Of a DNA stretch of 37,839 bases, positions 8,663 through 17,366 are shown piece after piece. The stretch is from a virus. The notes beneath the pieces were generated by a model. The model saw only the letters and a program-made list of their open reading frames with translations, was not told the DNA's origin and did not search any database. The first letter of the stretch is position 1, and every line of letters begins with the position of its first letter. The stretch spans positions 1 through 37,839 of IMG/VR virus record IMGVR_UViG_3300005613_000191; one strand, written 5' to 3'. Made by a program: the position numbers and the translations under genes.

Positions 8663-8673
8663 TGTTTTCTACC

Positions 8674-9060
8674 TCATTTTATACCATATGTTTCTTTAAA
8701 TAATTTAGGTAATCTCTTTAATCCCCGCCAAACTGCGGGCCTCATAAATGGCCTATATCCACCTTTGTAATAAATTGGGTTTTCTTCATCCCCAACTGGA
8801 ACTACATTGTGATTCATTGGGCCGAACTCATTCCACACCGCATAATGCGCCGTTACTCCAAGTTCATAATTTAATTTACCAAGACGCCTCATATAAATTG
8901 TCTGTCTCATATGACCTGTATCTACTGGACATAATCTTTTAGCCTCTCTCTTCATCCACAGAACGAGGTCATGTTGAAGTTTTTGTTGTTTCTTGGTGTC
9001 AGCTAAAGATTTAACATCTTTTATTAAAGCGTCCAAACCATAAATTTCAATTCTTATCAT
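8674..9060 (-). CDS. HK97 gp10-like head-tail connector / tail component
   Basis: A 128-residue protein with the pattern of HK97 gp10-like proteins: an N-terminal helix, then KREAKRLCPVDTGHMRQTI (residues about 37-55), AHYAVWNEFG (residues about 71-80) and RPFMRPA near the C-terminus. Members of this family join the head-tail interface or the neck. The gene overlaps the end of the portal gene by 14 bases. The P-V-D-T-G and Y-A-x-x-x-E-F-G motifs are the strongest evidence. Confidence 0.8.
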   Translation of the reverse strand: MIRIEIYGLDALIKDVKSLADTKKQQKLQHDLVLWMKREAKRLCPVDTGHMRQTIYMRRLGKLNYELGVTAHYAVWNEFGPMNHNVVPVGDEENPIYYKGGYRPFMRPAVWRGLKRLPKLFKETYGIK

Positions 9061-10585
9061 TTTGCTCGTTTAGAATTTCTTTTCCTAGTTCTTTTTCTTC
9101 TTTAGCTTTTTTCCTAACCATCGCTTCTCTTGCATCTTTGCATCGTTGAATCATTTGTCTCTCTTCTTCGCCAAGTGCACCACCGACTATATTATAAGTA
9201 TATTTTTTCTTAAGCCTTTGAGCGTCTGCTTCTTTTGCTTCTTTTCCCTTAAGTTCTCTAATTGGCGGTTTTTTAATCGGATTTTTTGGCCCAGGATTTG
9301 GTCCATCTGGAATACCTGGTTGAGGAGTTATAGGTTGTTCAATTTTCTTAGTAGGGTCAAGTTCTATTTGCCCTTTGTTAATTATCATTCTACCCTCTTC
9401 TAAATCTATAAGGCCACTGCTTTTACCATTAGTCGCAGCATTAATTTTAATTTCTAATAATTTTGCTTCCGCCATTTCATCAATGTAAATTGGATTCCAC
9501 ACGATGCGATATTTCCATTGTTTACCATTTGCTTTTAATATTCTAGAATATAAATTAGTAATAAGAGGTGTCATTTCCAATTCTTGGTCGTCGCTAACAT
9601 CTCTATAATAATCTGCAAATCCTATTTCAGCCCCTGTTACACGACCCATTTGAATACCAGTAAGAACATGAGTTGGCATATTTAATGCAGCAGCGATATT
9701 AAGTACTACATAATCATAAAATGGTTTTGGGTCAATTGCAGTTGGATTGTGCATAGTCATTTTTAAATCTTGGTCATGTATCCAAGTACCTGGATGCTTT
9801 GCAGCGAGTTTTTCATAAAACTCTCTTTCTGGGTCTTCCATATCCATTATTTCCAAATCTTGTATACCGTGACTAAACCAAGCAAGAATATGTCCTGCCG
9901 CAATATCGATATTTTTCTTACTAAACATTGTCCAGCGAAGTAAATCAATTGTTGACACACCAAGATTATGACCTGGAATTAAATTCGCGGGTACCCATTG
10001 TATTCTGTCTGGGTGATAATACCGCTCGTTCATATCTTTATCAAAATAATGATAATGTAAAATTCCTTTTTTCTTGTATTCATCATTAAAATATTTAAGG
10101 TCCGTAATATATTCTGAATTTAAAACTTGCACGTTCCAAGGTTCTGCATTCTCTCTTGGTGGGTCTGACACTTTTCTATCATCATCATCTCTAAAATCAA
10201 TTAATAAAAAACCATTACCATAAATATGTGAAGCACGTCTTGCTTGAGTGAGTTTAGCTTTATAATTTGAACGCAATTCAAAATCATATAATAAATTTAA
10301 AGCAGACTGTGATGGTTTGCCCCTTCCTTTTATTGTCTCAAGAATAAACCATGCCCTAAAAGTATCTGCACATTTCTTATTGATACCCTTCATCAAAAGA
10401 GGAGATTCATTTGCTATTTCCCGGCGCCTTGCTGGATTTAAATTTTTATACCCTTGCTGAATATTTTCTTCAGCTTGATTACTTGGCATAATTTTTTTGG
10501 ACTTGATTGGTTTTTTTTCAGGTTTTGTCCTAGCCATATAATTAGTCCATATATCACTTGCGTAATCGCCTATCGTTTTAGACAT
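9047..10585 (-). CDS. portal protein
   Basis: A 512-residue protein directly downstream of the terminase with a one-base gap. It carries portal-like features: LLMKGINKKCADTFRAWF early on, SHIYGNGFLLIDF (residues about 122-134), WVPANLIPGHNLGVSTIDLL, ILAWFSHGIQDLEIMD, and NMPTHVLTGIQMGRVTGAEI with the following helix SDDQELEMTPLITNLYSRIL, typical of portals of the DUF1073/PBSX type. The C-terminal 100 residues are proline- and lysine-rich and probably disordered. It would form the ring through which DNA enters the head and bind the terminase. Confidence 0.85.
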   Translation of the reverse strand: MSKTIGDYASDIWTNYMARTKPEKKPIKSKKIMPSNQAEENIQQGYKNLNPARRREIANESPLLMKGINKKCADTFRAWFILETIKGRGKPSQSALNLLYDFELRSNYKAKLTQARRASHIYGNGFLLIDFRDDDDRKVSDPPRENAEPWNVQVLNSEYITDLKYFNDEYKKKGILHYHYFDKDMNERYYHPDRIQWVPANLIPGHNLGVSTIDLLRWTMFSKKNIDIAAGHILAWFSHGIQDLEIMDMEDPEREFYEKLAAKHPGTWIHDQDLKMTMHNPTAIDPKPFYDYVVLNIAAALNMPTHVLTGIQMGRVTGAEIGFADYYRDVSDDQELEMTPLITNLYSRILKANGKQWKYRIVWNPIYIDEMAEAKLLEIKINAATNGKSSGLIDLEEGRMIINKGQIELDPTKKIEQPITPQPGIPDGPNPGPKNPIKKPPIRELKGKEAKEADAQRLKKKYTYNIVGGALGEEERQMIQRCKDAREAMVRKKAKEEKELGKEILNEQNDKN

Positions 10586-10586
10586 T

Positions 10587-11912
10587 TTACATCTCCCAAA
10601 GAGCTTGTTTAACCCAACCTGCTAAAGATTTTGTTCTCCACAATTTAAATGAAAATAACGCATATCTTAATGCGTCACAAGAGTGGTCGTCTATTTTTAC
10701 TGGTTTTTCAGTAGGGTTATTATTTAACTTATCACGTTCATAATGATAAGATTGTAGTTCGCGAATTAAATTTCCGCAGAACTTATCAATTAATATTAAA
10801 TCTTTTTTTAATAATGATTTTATTTTTGCTATTCCAGGTTCAACTTTATTATTTCCAGCTTCTACTGGAAGTTTCAGTTGTTCACACTGGGTTATTAAAT
10901 CTAGTGCGGCCGGGTCAATAAATATTTTTCTGTAATGATATTTTTTATTATCTAGTCTTTTTATTTCTTTCGCCAAATCAGCACTTGTTGATGGAGCATA
11001 ATACTCATCAACTACAATTGCATGCTTGTCTTCAGTTACGCCAATAGTTAAAATACAAGATGGGTTCCTAGTACCAAAATCAACTCCAGCAATGTAATAT
11101 GATATATCAGAATTTTCTTTATAATTTCCCACATGTTTTTTAGGGTCAAAGTTTTTATATATCTGTCCAGCAAATGCGCCCCAATCTCCATCAAGAAATC
11201 GTTTTACCCAATCATCGTCGAAATTTTCTAATAATGATTTAATATAATTATTATAATCAGGTAATAACGCATTATCATATGTAGTTGTTTTTATTGCGGC
11301 ATATTGAGGATTTTTAGATAAAAAGAATCTTTTGAATATCCAATGCGCTTCACTACCTGGGTTAGTAGTAAGTATTCCAAATGGTTTTTTTAATACGTTT
11401 CCGCTTATACGACCTACGAGCTGAGTGAAAATCGTCTCATCAATGTCAATAGGCTCGTCTAAGCCAAAGAAATCTAGTGTATATCCTCTTAGCTTCAATT
11501 CGTCGTCACAGGCCTTAAAATGCACGAGAGAGCCATTATAGAACTCAGCGCGCATTTGTCCGGGGCTTGAAACGAATTTTTTTATTAATTTAATTGGTAC
11601 TCCGGCATCGTCCAGTGCTTTTTGATATAAGGTAGCTTCTTGTTTAAAAACTGTAAATACGACATCTCTCAATTGCGGATAAGTCAAAGAACCAAGCAAA
11701 CCAACGCAGCCGGGATTCTCTATGCACGTCCTAATCGCTATATTTGCTAAAAGTAAAGTTTTGCCTGCACGAAAAGCTCCTGAGTATAAAATGAACTTAG
11801 CTTTCTCCAACGCAGCAAATACTTCCATCTGCTTTGGCAGAAAACTCCTCTCGATATTAAGTATCTCTATATTAGAAATTGTACCCACCCTAACCGCGAC
11901 TTTGCGTGTCAC
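10587..11912 (-). CDS. terL: terminase large subunit (packaging ATPase-nuclease)
   Basis: A 441-residue protein with both terminase domains. ATPase: Walker A-like GAFRAGKTLLLANI (residues about 45-58), Walker B TLDFFGLDEP with the catalytic Glu, and a coupling-type motif LTTNPG. Nuclease (RNase H-like): AGVDFGTRNPSCIL, IFIDPAALDLI and DDHSCDALRYALFSF supply the three acidic sites. Length is normal. It cuts concatemers and pumps DNA into the prohead. A likely small subunit is encoded across the divergent region on the other strand, at 12860-13342, so the two halves would be under different promoters. The start overlaps the stop of the HNH gene. Confidence 0.93.
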   Translation of the reverse strand: MTRKVAVRVGTISNIEILNIERSFLPKQMEVFAALEKAKFILYSGAFRAGKTLLLANIAIRTCIENPGCVGLLGSLTYPQLRDVVFTVFKQEATLYQKALDDAGVPIKLIKKFVSSPGQMRAEFYNGSLVHFKACDDELKLRGYTLDFFGLDEPIDIDETIFTQLVGRISGNVLKKPFGILTTNPGSEAHWIFKRFFLSKNPQYAAIKTTTYDNALLPDYNNYIKSLLENFDDDWVKRFLDGDWGAFAGQIYKNFDPKKHVGNYKENSDISYYIAGVDFGTRNPSCILTIGVTEDKHAIVVDEYYAPSTSADLAKEIKRLDNKKYHYRKIFIDPAALDLITQCEQLKLPVEAGNNKVEPGIAKIKSLLKKDLILIDKFCGNLIRELQSYHYERDKLNNNPTEKPVKIDDHSCDALRYALFSFKLWRTKSLAGWVKQALWEM

Positions 11913-12256
11913 ACCTGCATTGTTTGAATAACTGACTCAATAAAATTTGTGCGAGAAAGTACATCTTTCATTTTAATGCGCCAGTCTATTAATGTCATAT
12001 CACTTTTCATTCTATTACAATATTTACAACACGGAACACAATTATTTACTGTGTATCCAATTTTTGAATTAATTCTATCTATTGTTCTAGATTTAGAGTC
12101 TGTTTCTAATTCACCACAATAAAGACACGCAGAATTTTTCAATCTTTTATACTCTTCAAAAGATAATTCAAATTTTTTACCACGTTCTTTAGCATGATGT
12201 TTTATTCTGCTAAAAGATATCCCCATAGGAGAATACCAATTTATTTTCTCGCACAT
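11909..12256 (-). CDS. HNH endonuclease next to the terminase
   Basis: A 115-residue protein: basic helix, then CLYCGE (first zinc pair), TIDRINSKIGYTVNNCVPCC (D-R-I and N of the HNH core) and CKYCNRMKSD (second zinc pair with following N). HNH proteins beside terminases can assist packaging-specific cleavage; others are homing enzymes. This is the first gene of the minus-strand block and overlaps terL by 4 bases, which favours a packaging role but does not prove it. Its ATG lies only about 30 bases from the end of element A. Confidence 0.85.
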   Translation of the reverse strand: MCEKINWYSPMGISFSRIKHHAKERGKKFELSFEEYKRLKNSACLYCGELETDSKSRTIDRINSKIGYTVNNCVPCCKYCNRMKSDMTLIDWRIKMKDVLSRTNFIESVIQTMQV

Positions 12257-12283
12257 ATAGTATCAATAAAGGCGCACCCAGGC

Positions 12284-12477
12284 TTTCCGTCAGCTTCCGT
12301 CAGCAACAATTCACCAATTCCTATCGAGAAATCTACGTTTCTTCATCACCGTCAACATATTGATATGTAGTTTATATGATATGTCTTCTCTTATATACAA
12401 AAAAGGCTGACGGAACTGACGGAATGTAGATTTCTATCGAGAAAACAGACAAAAATGTCTCGACGGAAGCTGACGGC
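12284..12477 (+). repeat. element A: inverted-repeat-bounded iteron region, candidate replication origin
   Basis: The element is bounded by a perfect 15-bp inverted repeat: CCGTCAGCTTCCGTC at 12287-12301 and its complement at 12462-12476. Iterons of GCTGACGGAA occur as tandem pairs: 12285-12304 (inverted), 12406-12424 (direct), and 12461-12477 (diverged). Two CTATCGAGAAA boxes lie at 12320-12331 and 12431-12444. The centre (12350-12371) holds the near-palindrome ACATATTGATATGT. The same boxes and the same 22-base centre recur, inverted, in element B (23747-24016). Iterons plus an AT-rich palindrome between divergent gene blocks is a typical origin layout; a shared operator is the alternative. 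Confidence 0.7.
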
Positions 12478-12513
12478 ACGATATTAAAGTAAGAAAATGG
12501 CTCCTGCAGAAAA

Positions 12514-12550
12514 CTATATAAAGCCCTTAGGCCTCTATACTATTAGAGGC
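12514..12550 (+). promoter_or_regulatory. TATA promoter with palindrome at the expected transcription start
   Basis: CTATATAAAG (12514-12523) is a strong archaeal-type TATA box. About 23 bases downstream is the palindrome GCCTCTA-TACTAT-TAGAGGC (12531-12550), so the start of transcription would fall inside it. The same palindrome at the same spacing occurs at 26725-26742, and a diverged one at 22504-22519. It should drive the rightward operon starting at 12559. Confidence 0.75.
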
Positions 12551-12558
12551 AAATTAAA

Positions 12559-12858
12559 ATGGACGATACAGGACTAGATGAAATCAACGAAATTTTTGCT
12601 ATAGATAATTATTTTGATTTAAATTTATTAATTTCTCGTGCGCAAAATAAATATATAGAAAGCAGGATTAAATGGATTTGGCGCAGAAAAATAATTCGGC
12701 TGCTAACGGCCACAAAGGTTGTCTTGATGTTCAGCGCCCCGGAGATAAGAATGGAATCAGGGGAGAATACCGCTTTTAAAATATATTTCAAACAAAAAGT
12801 AATGCTTGTCGGCAAATCCGAGCTTTGGGCCCATATTTTAATGAAGAGGAGAATTTAA
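12559..12858 (+). CDS. hypothetical protein, first gene of the rightward operon
   Basis: A 99-residue, basic protein starting MDDTGLDEINEIFAIDNYFD, with an aliphatic core (RRKIIRLLTATKVVLMFSAP). It is the first gene after the promoter at 12514 and ends just before the terminase-small-like gene. The leader between palindrome and ATG is only 8 bases with no strong ribosome site, so translation may be leaderless or near-leaderless. No family recognised. Confidence 0.65.
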   Translation: MDDTGLDEINEIFAIDNYFDLNLLISRAQNKYIESRIKWIWRRKIIRLLTATKVVLMFSAPEIRMESGENTAFKIYFKQKVMLVGKSELWAHILMKRRI

Positions 12859-12859
12859 T

Positions 12860-13342
12860 ATGGCCAAGCGGGGAAGGAAGAGTAATTCAAAAGCGAGGTA
12901 TAAGGCCGAGGCCGAGATTATCGCCAAGCACGGCACTATGTCTTCCAGAAAGATTGCGGAACTGCTAAAAAAGGATTACGGCATTGTAGTGACACATGCC
13001 ACCGTCAATGATGATTTAAAGCATGACCTTGACGTTCTGTCGGAGGCGGAATTGAAAAACAAAAAATCAAACATTCTTGGAACTATTGAGGAATTGGCTG
13101 AAATGGCCGAAAATATTGCAAGAACTGACGATAATAATAAAATTAGATTAACAGCAATAGATACATATACTAAAGTAGTAAAAACTCAGGCAGAAGTCTT
13201 AAGAAAGTTCGAAGAGGCTAAATTGGAAAAAGTAAAACAATTGAGACCTATTCATTATATTTTTATTGGCGAGCCTAAGGAGGCAGACCTAAGCAAGATT
13301 AAAAAAGAGGTAAAAGAGGATGGAAAAACAGGAACCGAATGA
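12860..13342 (+). CDS. putative terminase small subunit
   Basis: A 160-residue protein: basic start (MAKRGRKSNSKARYKAEAEI), helix-turn-helix region (residues about 20-55, MSSRKIAELLKKDYGIVVTH and following), an oligomerisation-type helix (NKIRLTAIDTYTKVVKTQAE), and a lysine/glutamate tail. This layout, DNA-binding helix-turn-helix followed by a coiled coil, is that of small terminase subunits, which recognise packaging sites as rings. It lies across the divergent region from terL on the opposite strand, which is unusual. The alternative is an early transcription regulator. The next gene overlaps its end by 23 bases. Confidence 0.55.
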   Translation: MAKRGRKSNSKARYKAEAEIIAKHGTMSSRKIAELLKKDYGIVVTHATVNDDLKHDLDVLSEAELKNKKSNILGTIEELAEMAENIARTDDNNKIRLTAIDTYTKVVKTQAEVLRKFEEAKLEKVKQLRPIHYIFIGEPKEADLSKIKKEVKEDGKTGTE

Positions 13343-13625
13343 AGAAGATAAACCTATCAAACTTACACCACCAGAGCCTTCTTTTGGAAAAAAACTTTGG
13401 CACGCACTGACTTGTTGGAGACCACTTACTAAATATGAAGGTGGAAAATATGCTTTAATGATTTTAAAATTATCAGAAGCTATTTTAAATCTGGAAAGAA
13501 TACAAAAAAAGCTGGTCAAAAATAATAATATAGTTTTACAGCAATTACAAGCTTATAAATTAACTGCTGTAATGAAAGAAGAAGAAGAAAAAAAGAGAAT
13601 AAAAGATGATAAAGCATTTCAATAG
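13320..13625 (+). CDS. hypothetical coiled-coil protein
   Basis: A 101-residue protein with a proline-rich start (PIKLTPPEPSFGKKLWHALT) and a charged helical C-terminus (KEEEEKKRIKDDKAFQ). Its ATG lies inside the preceding gene, after GAGG, so it is probably coupled. No family recognised. Confidence 0.6.
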   Translation: MEKQEPNEEDKPIKLTPPEPSFGKKLWHALTCWRPLTKYEGGKYALMILKLSEAILNLERIQKKLVKNNNIVLQQLQAYKLTAVMKEEEEKKRIKDDKAFQ

Positions 13626-13632
13626 GTGAATT

Positions 13633-14523
13633 ATGACAAAATTAATTCCGGATGAAATAATGAAATATTTTCAAGGCAATCCTGAAATAGGTAGAATTGA
13701 ATTAGCTAAGTTTGCAAAAATATCAGAGCATGACGCAAGATATTATTGCAGGCTTCATAAGTCTTTGCACAAAGAAGCTCGATTAATAGGTAAAGGAATT
13801 TTTGCAAGCGATTACCATTATCCACTGCATGACAAAGCTAGCCACAAGATTGTTCTTAAGGCAATAGAAATTGTAAAACCTAATCACTTCATATTTGGTG
13901 GAGACCAGTTGAATCTAGCTTGCATATCTCATCATAATAAAGGAAAGATAAAATTATTGGAAAATGAGAGAATATCAAAAGACTTTAAAGGGTTTCAAAA
14001 AGACATTCTTGATACAGTAGAGGCTGTCTTGCCGAAAAACTGCAAAAAATATTTCATGATTGGAAATCATGAATACTGGATTGACAGGCTAATAGAGGAT
14101 AATCCGCAATTAGAAGGGTTAATGGAGGTTGAAAATAATCTTAATCTGTCTAATTATAAAATAATCCCATTTAATGAGATACTTACAATAGGCGAAATGA
14201 ATTTTATTCACGGAATTTATGTTAACAAATACCATGCAGAAAAACATTCCCGCATATACCAAAAAATGTTATTCTATGGTCATTTGCACACTAATCAAGT
14301 ATATACTTCTATTGCTCCGGCCACTAGTCTTCCAAAACAGGCAGTTGGTGTAGGGTGTCTCTGTAATAAGAATCCAGAATATATGCGAAATAAACCTAAT
14401 GATTGGCTGCATCAGTTTTTAATTTGGTATATGTTTGATGATGGCACTTTTGTTTACCAGACCCCAATTATCATACACGGGAAAACGGTGATAAACGGTA
14501 AAGTAATAGATGGAAATAAATAA
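13633..14523 (+). CDS. calcineurin-like metallophosphoesterase with N-terminal helix-turn-helix
   Basis: A 296-residue protein. Residues 1-50 look like a small helix-turn-helix (IGRIELAKFAKISEHDARYY). The phosphoesterase domain then shows its metal ligands in order: SDYHYP (D-x-H, residues about 57-62), FGGDQLN (G-D-x-x-N, about 93-99), IGNHEYW (G-N-H-E, about 142-148), IHGIY (about 193-197) and GHLHTNQ (G-H-x-H, about 216-222). Such enzymes cleave phosphodiesters with two metal ions; in viruses they are tied to DNA processing, nucleotide turnover or RNA end repair. The HTH suggests a nucleic acid target. A clear AGGTGA ribosome site precedes the ATG. Confidence 0.85.
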   Translation: MTKLIPDEIMKYFQGNPEIGRIELAKFAKISEHDARYYCRLHKSLHKEARLIGKGIFASDYHYPLHDKASHKIVLKAIEIVKPNHFIFGGDQLNLACISHHNKGKIKLLENERISKDFKGFQKDILDTVEAVLPKNCKKYFMIGNHEYWIDRLIEDNPQLEGLMEVENNLNLSNYKIIPFNEILTIGEMNFIHGIYVNKYHAEKHSRIYQKMLFYGHLHTNQVYTSIAPATSLPKQAVGVGCLCNKNPEYMRNKPNDWLHQFLIWYMFDDGTFVYQTPIIIHGKTVINGKVIDGNK

Positions 14524-14971
14524 AATGGTTTCAAACGAAGCACAAAAAAGAGCTGCTAAAAAATGGCGAAAAAGAAATCCAAAAAAAGTTAAACAAATGA
14601 ATAAAAATTGGTATAAAAAATTTGATAATAAAAATAAACATATTTTAAAAACTAAAGAATGGCAGCAATCTGAAAAAGGAAAAGCTAGTGCCAGAAAGGC
14701 AACAATTAAATGGAAACAAAATAATAAAGAAAAAGTTAGAATATTTCGCAAAAAAACAAAAGCTCGCAGAAAAAGAAACTTTAATTGGATTCTTATGTTT
14801 CCGAATCCATTTGCAAATTCAGTTCTTATAGATTACCACCATATTACTGATGCTTATGTTGTTGCGATTCCAAGAGATTTACATCATTTATATTATGGAA
14901 AATATCATCGAGAAAAGACAATGGAAATAGTGAAGCAAATTTATTTAGGTGAATTAGATGGTAATAAGTAA
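14510..14971 (+). CDS. HNH-type endonuclease-like protein
   Basis: A 153-residue, very basic protein. Residues 1-90 are lysine-rich with a repeating KW/KK pattern (KKWRKRNPKKVKQMNKNWYK), probably binding DNA. The C-terminal part, IDYHHITDAYVVAIPRDLHH (residues about 104-123) followed by YYGKYHREKT, resembles the HNH-type active site of viral homing or repair nucleases, with the HH pair and a later His. No zinc pairs are seen. The start could be the ATG at 14525. It overlaps the phosphoesterase and the next gene, so it is embedded in the operon rather than free-standing. Confidence 0.6.
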   Translation: MEINKMVSNEAQKRAAKKWRKRNPKKVKQMNKNWYKKFDNKNKHILKTKEWQQSEKGKASARKATIKWKQNNKEKVRIFRKKTKARRKRNFNWILMFPNPFANSVLIDYHHITDAYVVAIPRDLHHLYYGKYHREKTMEIVKQIYLGELDGNK

Positions 14972-15239
14972 TCTTTTTCGAGAATGCAAAGACTGCGGTA
15001 AAGATATTTCTAATCTGCAACCACAATGTAAAAGATGCGCTAAATGCCAGAAAATTTATAGAAAAAACAGGAGTCATAACAAAAAATACTTGCGCGAAAA
15101 AAAGAATAAAAGAAAATATGGTGATTCAGAGGTATTTACGAAATTAGGTACAACCGACTTCAAATCTCATAGAAGAAAAAATTTTCAAAAAGAAATGGAA
15201 GAAATAGAAGAAGAAATGAAGAGGTTAAGATTAAGATGA
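14958..15239 (+). CDS. zinc-ribbon protein with C-terminal KRLRLR module
   Basis: A 93-residue protein with an N-terminal zinc ribbon (CKDCGKDI, then CKRCAKCQKIY), a basic linker, and the C-terminal segment LGTTDFKSHRRKNFQKEMEE ending KRLRLR. The same C-terminal pattern, G-x-[TS]-D-x3-H-R-x-K-N and KRLRLR, recurs in the product of 24244-24432. The start codon follows AGGTGA by 6 bases. Function is probably nucleic acid or protein binding near the primase, whose start overlaps its stop. Confidence 0.75.
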   Translation: MVISNLFRECKDCGKDISNLQPQCKRCAKCQKIYRKNRSHNKKYLREKKNKRKYGDSEVFTKLGTTDFKSHRRKNFQKEMEEIEEEMKRLRLR

Positions 15240-17365
15240 TTACGTTACCAAAAAAATTGCAGAATAAATCATTCAGGTTTATTAAAATCAGGCCTGGAAA
15301 TAAGGCACCATTAGAAGAAGATTGGCCAATGACTAATAATTATAAATATAATGACCCAGACTTTAATGAGTATCTCAAAACTGCTACCGCTTATGGAGTG
15401 GCCTGTGGATTTGGCAAGTTGGCGATTATAGACTGTGACAATAAGGATAGTGCGGAAAAGATAATGGCCGCATTGCCAGATACATTTACTGTATTATCAC
15501 CCGGGCATGAGAGTCCACATCTTTATTTTATAATAAAAGACTTAACAGAAAAAATAGTTATGACAGATGAGGTTGGCGTTCATCATGGGGAAGTTCAGTT
15601 TACTGGAGCTCAGGTGCTTGGTCCTAAAAGTTTGCATCCTAATAAGAAAAAATATGGTATTCTTAAAGACATACCAATTGAACATATTACCAAAAAAGAA
15701 TTATTAATTGCGATTGAACCTTTTATTAAACCGGCAAAGCCAAAAAAGAAAAAGTATCATTCTAACGAAATTGAAATGAATATTTCTCCAGTAGCTGCCA
15801 CAATCCATGGGCTTACTTTGAAAAATGGCGAGCTTGTGGGTCCTCATCCAATTCATGGAAGCACTGGCGGAACCAATTTTAGAATAAATGAAGATAAAAA
15901 CAATTGGTATTGCTTCAGATGTGGTCATGGAGGCGACGCGATAGATTTAATAGCTGTACTTGAAGGTTTAATAGAATGTGAACCAGGCCCAGACTGGGAT
16001 AATCATTTTTCAGGCAGTGCAGAGAACAAAGCGTTATTTAAACGGACACTTAAAATTGCGGAAGAGAAATACGGATATGTTAATCCACAAAAAGCTGCTA
16101 AGAAAAAACGGGCGGAACTCAATAGACCGTTGACTGATGAAGAAATAGTAGAACTTAAAAATCCTAAACTCATATTTAATCTTCTTAGAGAAATACAGAA
16201 AGAAGGGGTTGTAGGTGAAGAGAAAGCCATTCTTACTTTAATAAATAGGATTGCAATGAGATGTGTTCTTAATATCACCAAGACTAGTGGGAATATAATT
16301 GTCCTTGATGATACCGGTTTGGGGAAAGATAATATAACAGAAAAACTGTGCAAAATTATGCTAATTGAGGATAAAACACTGTTTGCTGCCACGTGCATAT
16401 CCGACAAAGTTCTTAATTATTGGCATCCCGGTACGCCTGACACCAGTTGGGACGGTCGTGTTATGTATCTTCAAGACCCAGAAGAAGATACCCTTAAAGG
16501 TCAGGCTTTCCGCGTAAGAGCCAGTGGAGACAATAAAAATGCCACCCTTGACACCGATAGAAACTTCAGATACATTAAGATTGTCGGAAAACCAATTTTA
16601 GTTATCACAAGTATGAAAGCAAGCGTTGATGTGGAACTGGTCAGAAGATGGGACGCGGTGCATTTGGATAACTCTCCAGAACTTACAAGAGCAATTGTCA
16701 CTCATCAACTGCAAATGGCAGTAACTGGTAAAAAAGATAACTACGCCAATGAAGTGTTAAGAAATGCAATTAGAAACTTACCACCAGTAAATGTCTTAAT
16801 TCCATATGCTCCGGAATTGTCTAGCTTAATTAATTCAAATGCCTCTTTAATGAGAACCATGACATTGAAACTATTGGACATAATAAATGCCAGCGCGGCT
16901 TTGCACCAATTTCAAAGAGAGAGAGATGATAATGGAAATGTCTTGGCCACTAAGGAAGATTTGGCGTATGCAATTTTCGTGGTTAATTATTGCGATGTTT
17001 TAACAGGTCAAACGTTAAACAGAAAGCAAGAAGCATTAATTGATTATGTTATGGGTAAGGGAAAGACAGTTTCATTTAAGCAGATTGTAGAAGACAATCC
17101 CGGAATGTCAGAAGCGTGGGTATACCGTCAAGAGCATGATTTGGTGGAAAGGCGGATTTTGCAAATGGTAAAAGAGTTTGACCCAGCCAGTGGAAGAAAC
17201 GTTAAATGTTTTAAGCCAGATACGTTTTATAATGTTCGTATTAATATTCCAAAAGAATTACCTGGTTATTTTTTCAATAGTCTAGAAGCGGATATAAATA
17301 AATCAAGAGCAAAGTATAATTTAAAACCTATAAAATTATTTGAGATAAAAAAAGGAAGTAATTAA
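15236..17365 (+). CDS. primase-polymerase fused to a helicase-like ATPase
   Basis: A 709-residue protein. N-terminal AEP/prim-pol domain (residues about 12-165): IIDCDNKD gives the catalytic D-x-D, SPHLYFII the conserved His strand, and GEVQFTGAQVLGPKSLHPN the loop typical of phage prim-pols. A zinc site follows (residues about 203-245): HPIH then CFRC and GHGGDAIDL, resembling the DnaG CHC2 finger but with His in place of the first Cys. Then an ATPase-like domain with IIVLDDTGLGKDN (unusual Walker A, GLGKD; residues about 356-368), VMYLQDPEED (Walker B-like) and GKPILVITSMK. The C-terminal 120 residues look like winged helix. It would prime and unwind viral DNA for the polymerase at 29478. 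Confidence 0.85.
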   Translation: MITLPKKLQNKSFRFIKIRPGNKAPLEEDWPMTNNYKYNDPDFNEYLKTATAYGVACGFGKLAIIDCDNKDSAEKIMAALPDTFTVLSPGHESPHLYFIIKDLTEKIVMTDEVGVHHGEVQFTGAQVLGPKSLHPNKKKYGILKDIPIEHITKKELLIAIEPFIKPAKPKKKKYHSNEIEMNISPVAATIHGLTLKNGELVGPHPIHGSTGGTNFRINEDKNNWYCFRCGHGGDAIDLIAVLEGLIECEPGPDWDNHFSGSAENKALFKRTLKIAEEKYGYVNPQKAAKKKRAELNRPLTDEEIVELKNPKLIFNLLREIQKEGVVGEEKAILTLINRIAMRCVLNITKTSGNIIVLDDTGLGKDNITEKLCKIMLIEDKTLFAATCISDKVLNYWHPGTPDTSWDGRVMYLQDPEEDTLKGQAFRVRASGDNKNATLDTDRNFRYIKIVGKPILVITSMKASVDVELVRRWDAVHLDNSPELTRAIVTHQLQMAVTGKKDNYANEVLRNAIRNLPPVNVLIPYAPELSSLINSNASLMRTMTLKLLDIINASAALHQFQRERDDNGNVLATKEDLAYAIFVVNYCDVLTGQTLNRKQEALIDYVMGKGKTVSFKQIVEDNPGMSEAWVYRQEHDLVERRILQMVKEFDPASGRNVKCFKPDTFYNVRINIPKELPGYFFNSLEADINKSRAKYNLKPIKLFEIKKGSN

Positions 17366-17366
17366 A

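Larger units (their letters stand above)
12257..12558. other. divergent intergenic control region
   Basis: 302 bases between the leftward late genes and rightward genes, with no gene seen on either strand. It holds element A (12284-12477) and the plus-strand promoter at 12514. On the minus strand, possible TATA-like boxes such as ATATAAACT (around 12370) and CTTTATTGATA (around 12268) lie upstream of the HNH gene; neither is clear enough to call. Confidence 0.7.
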
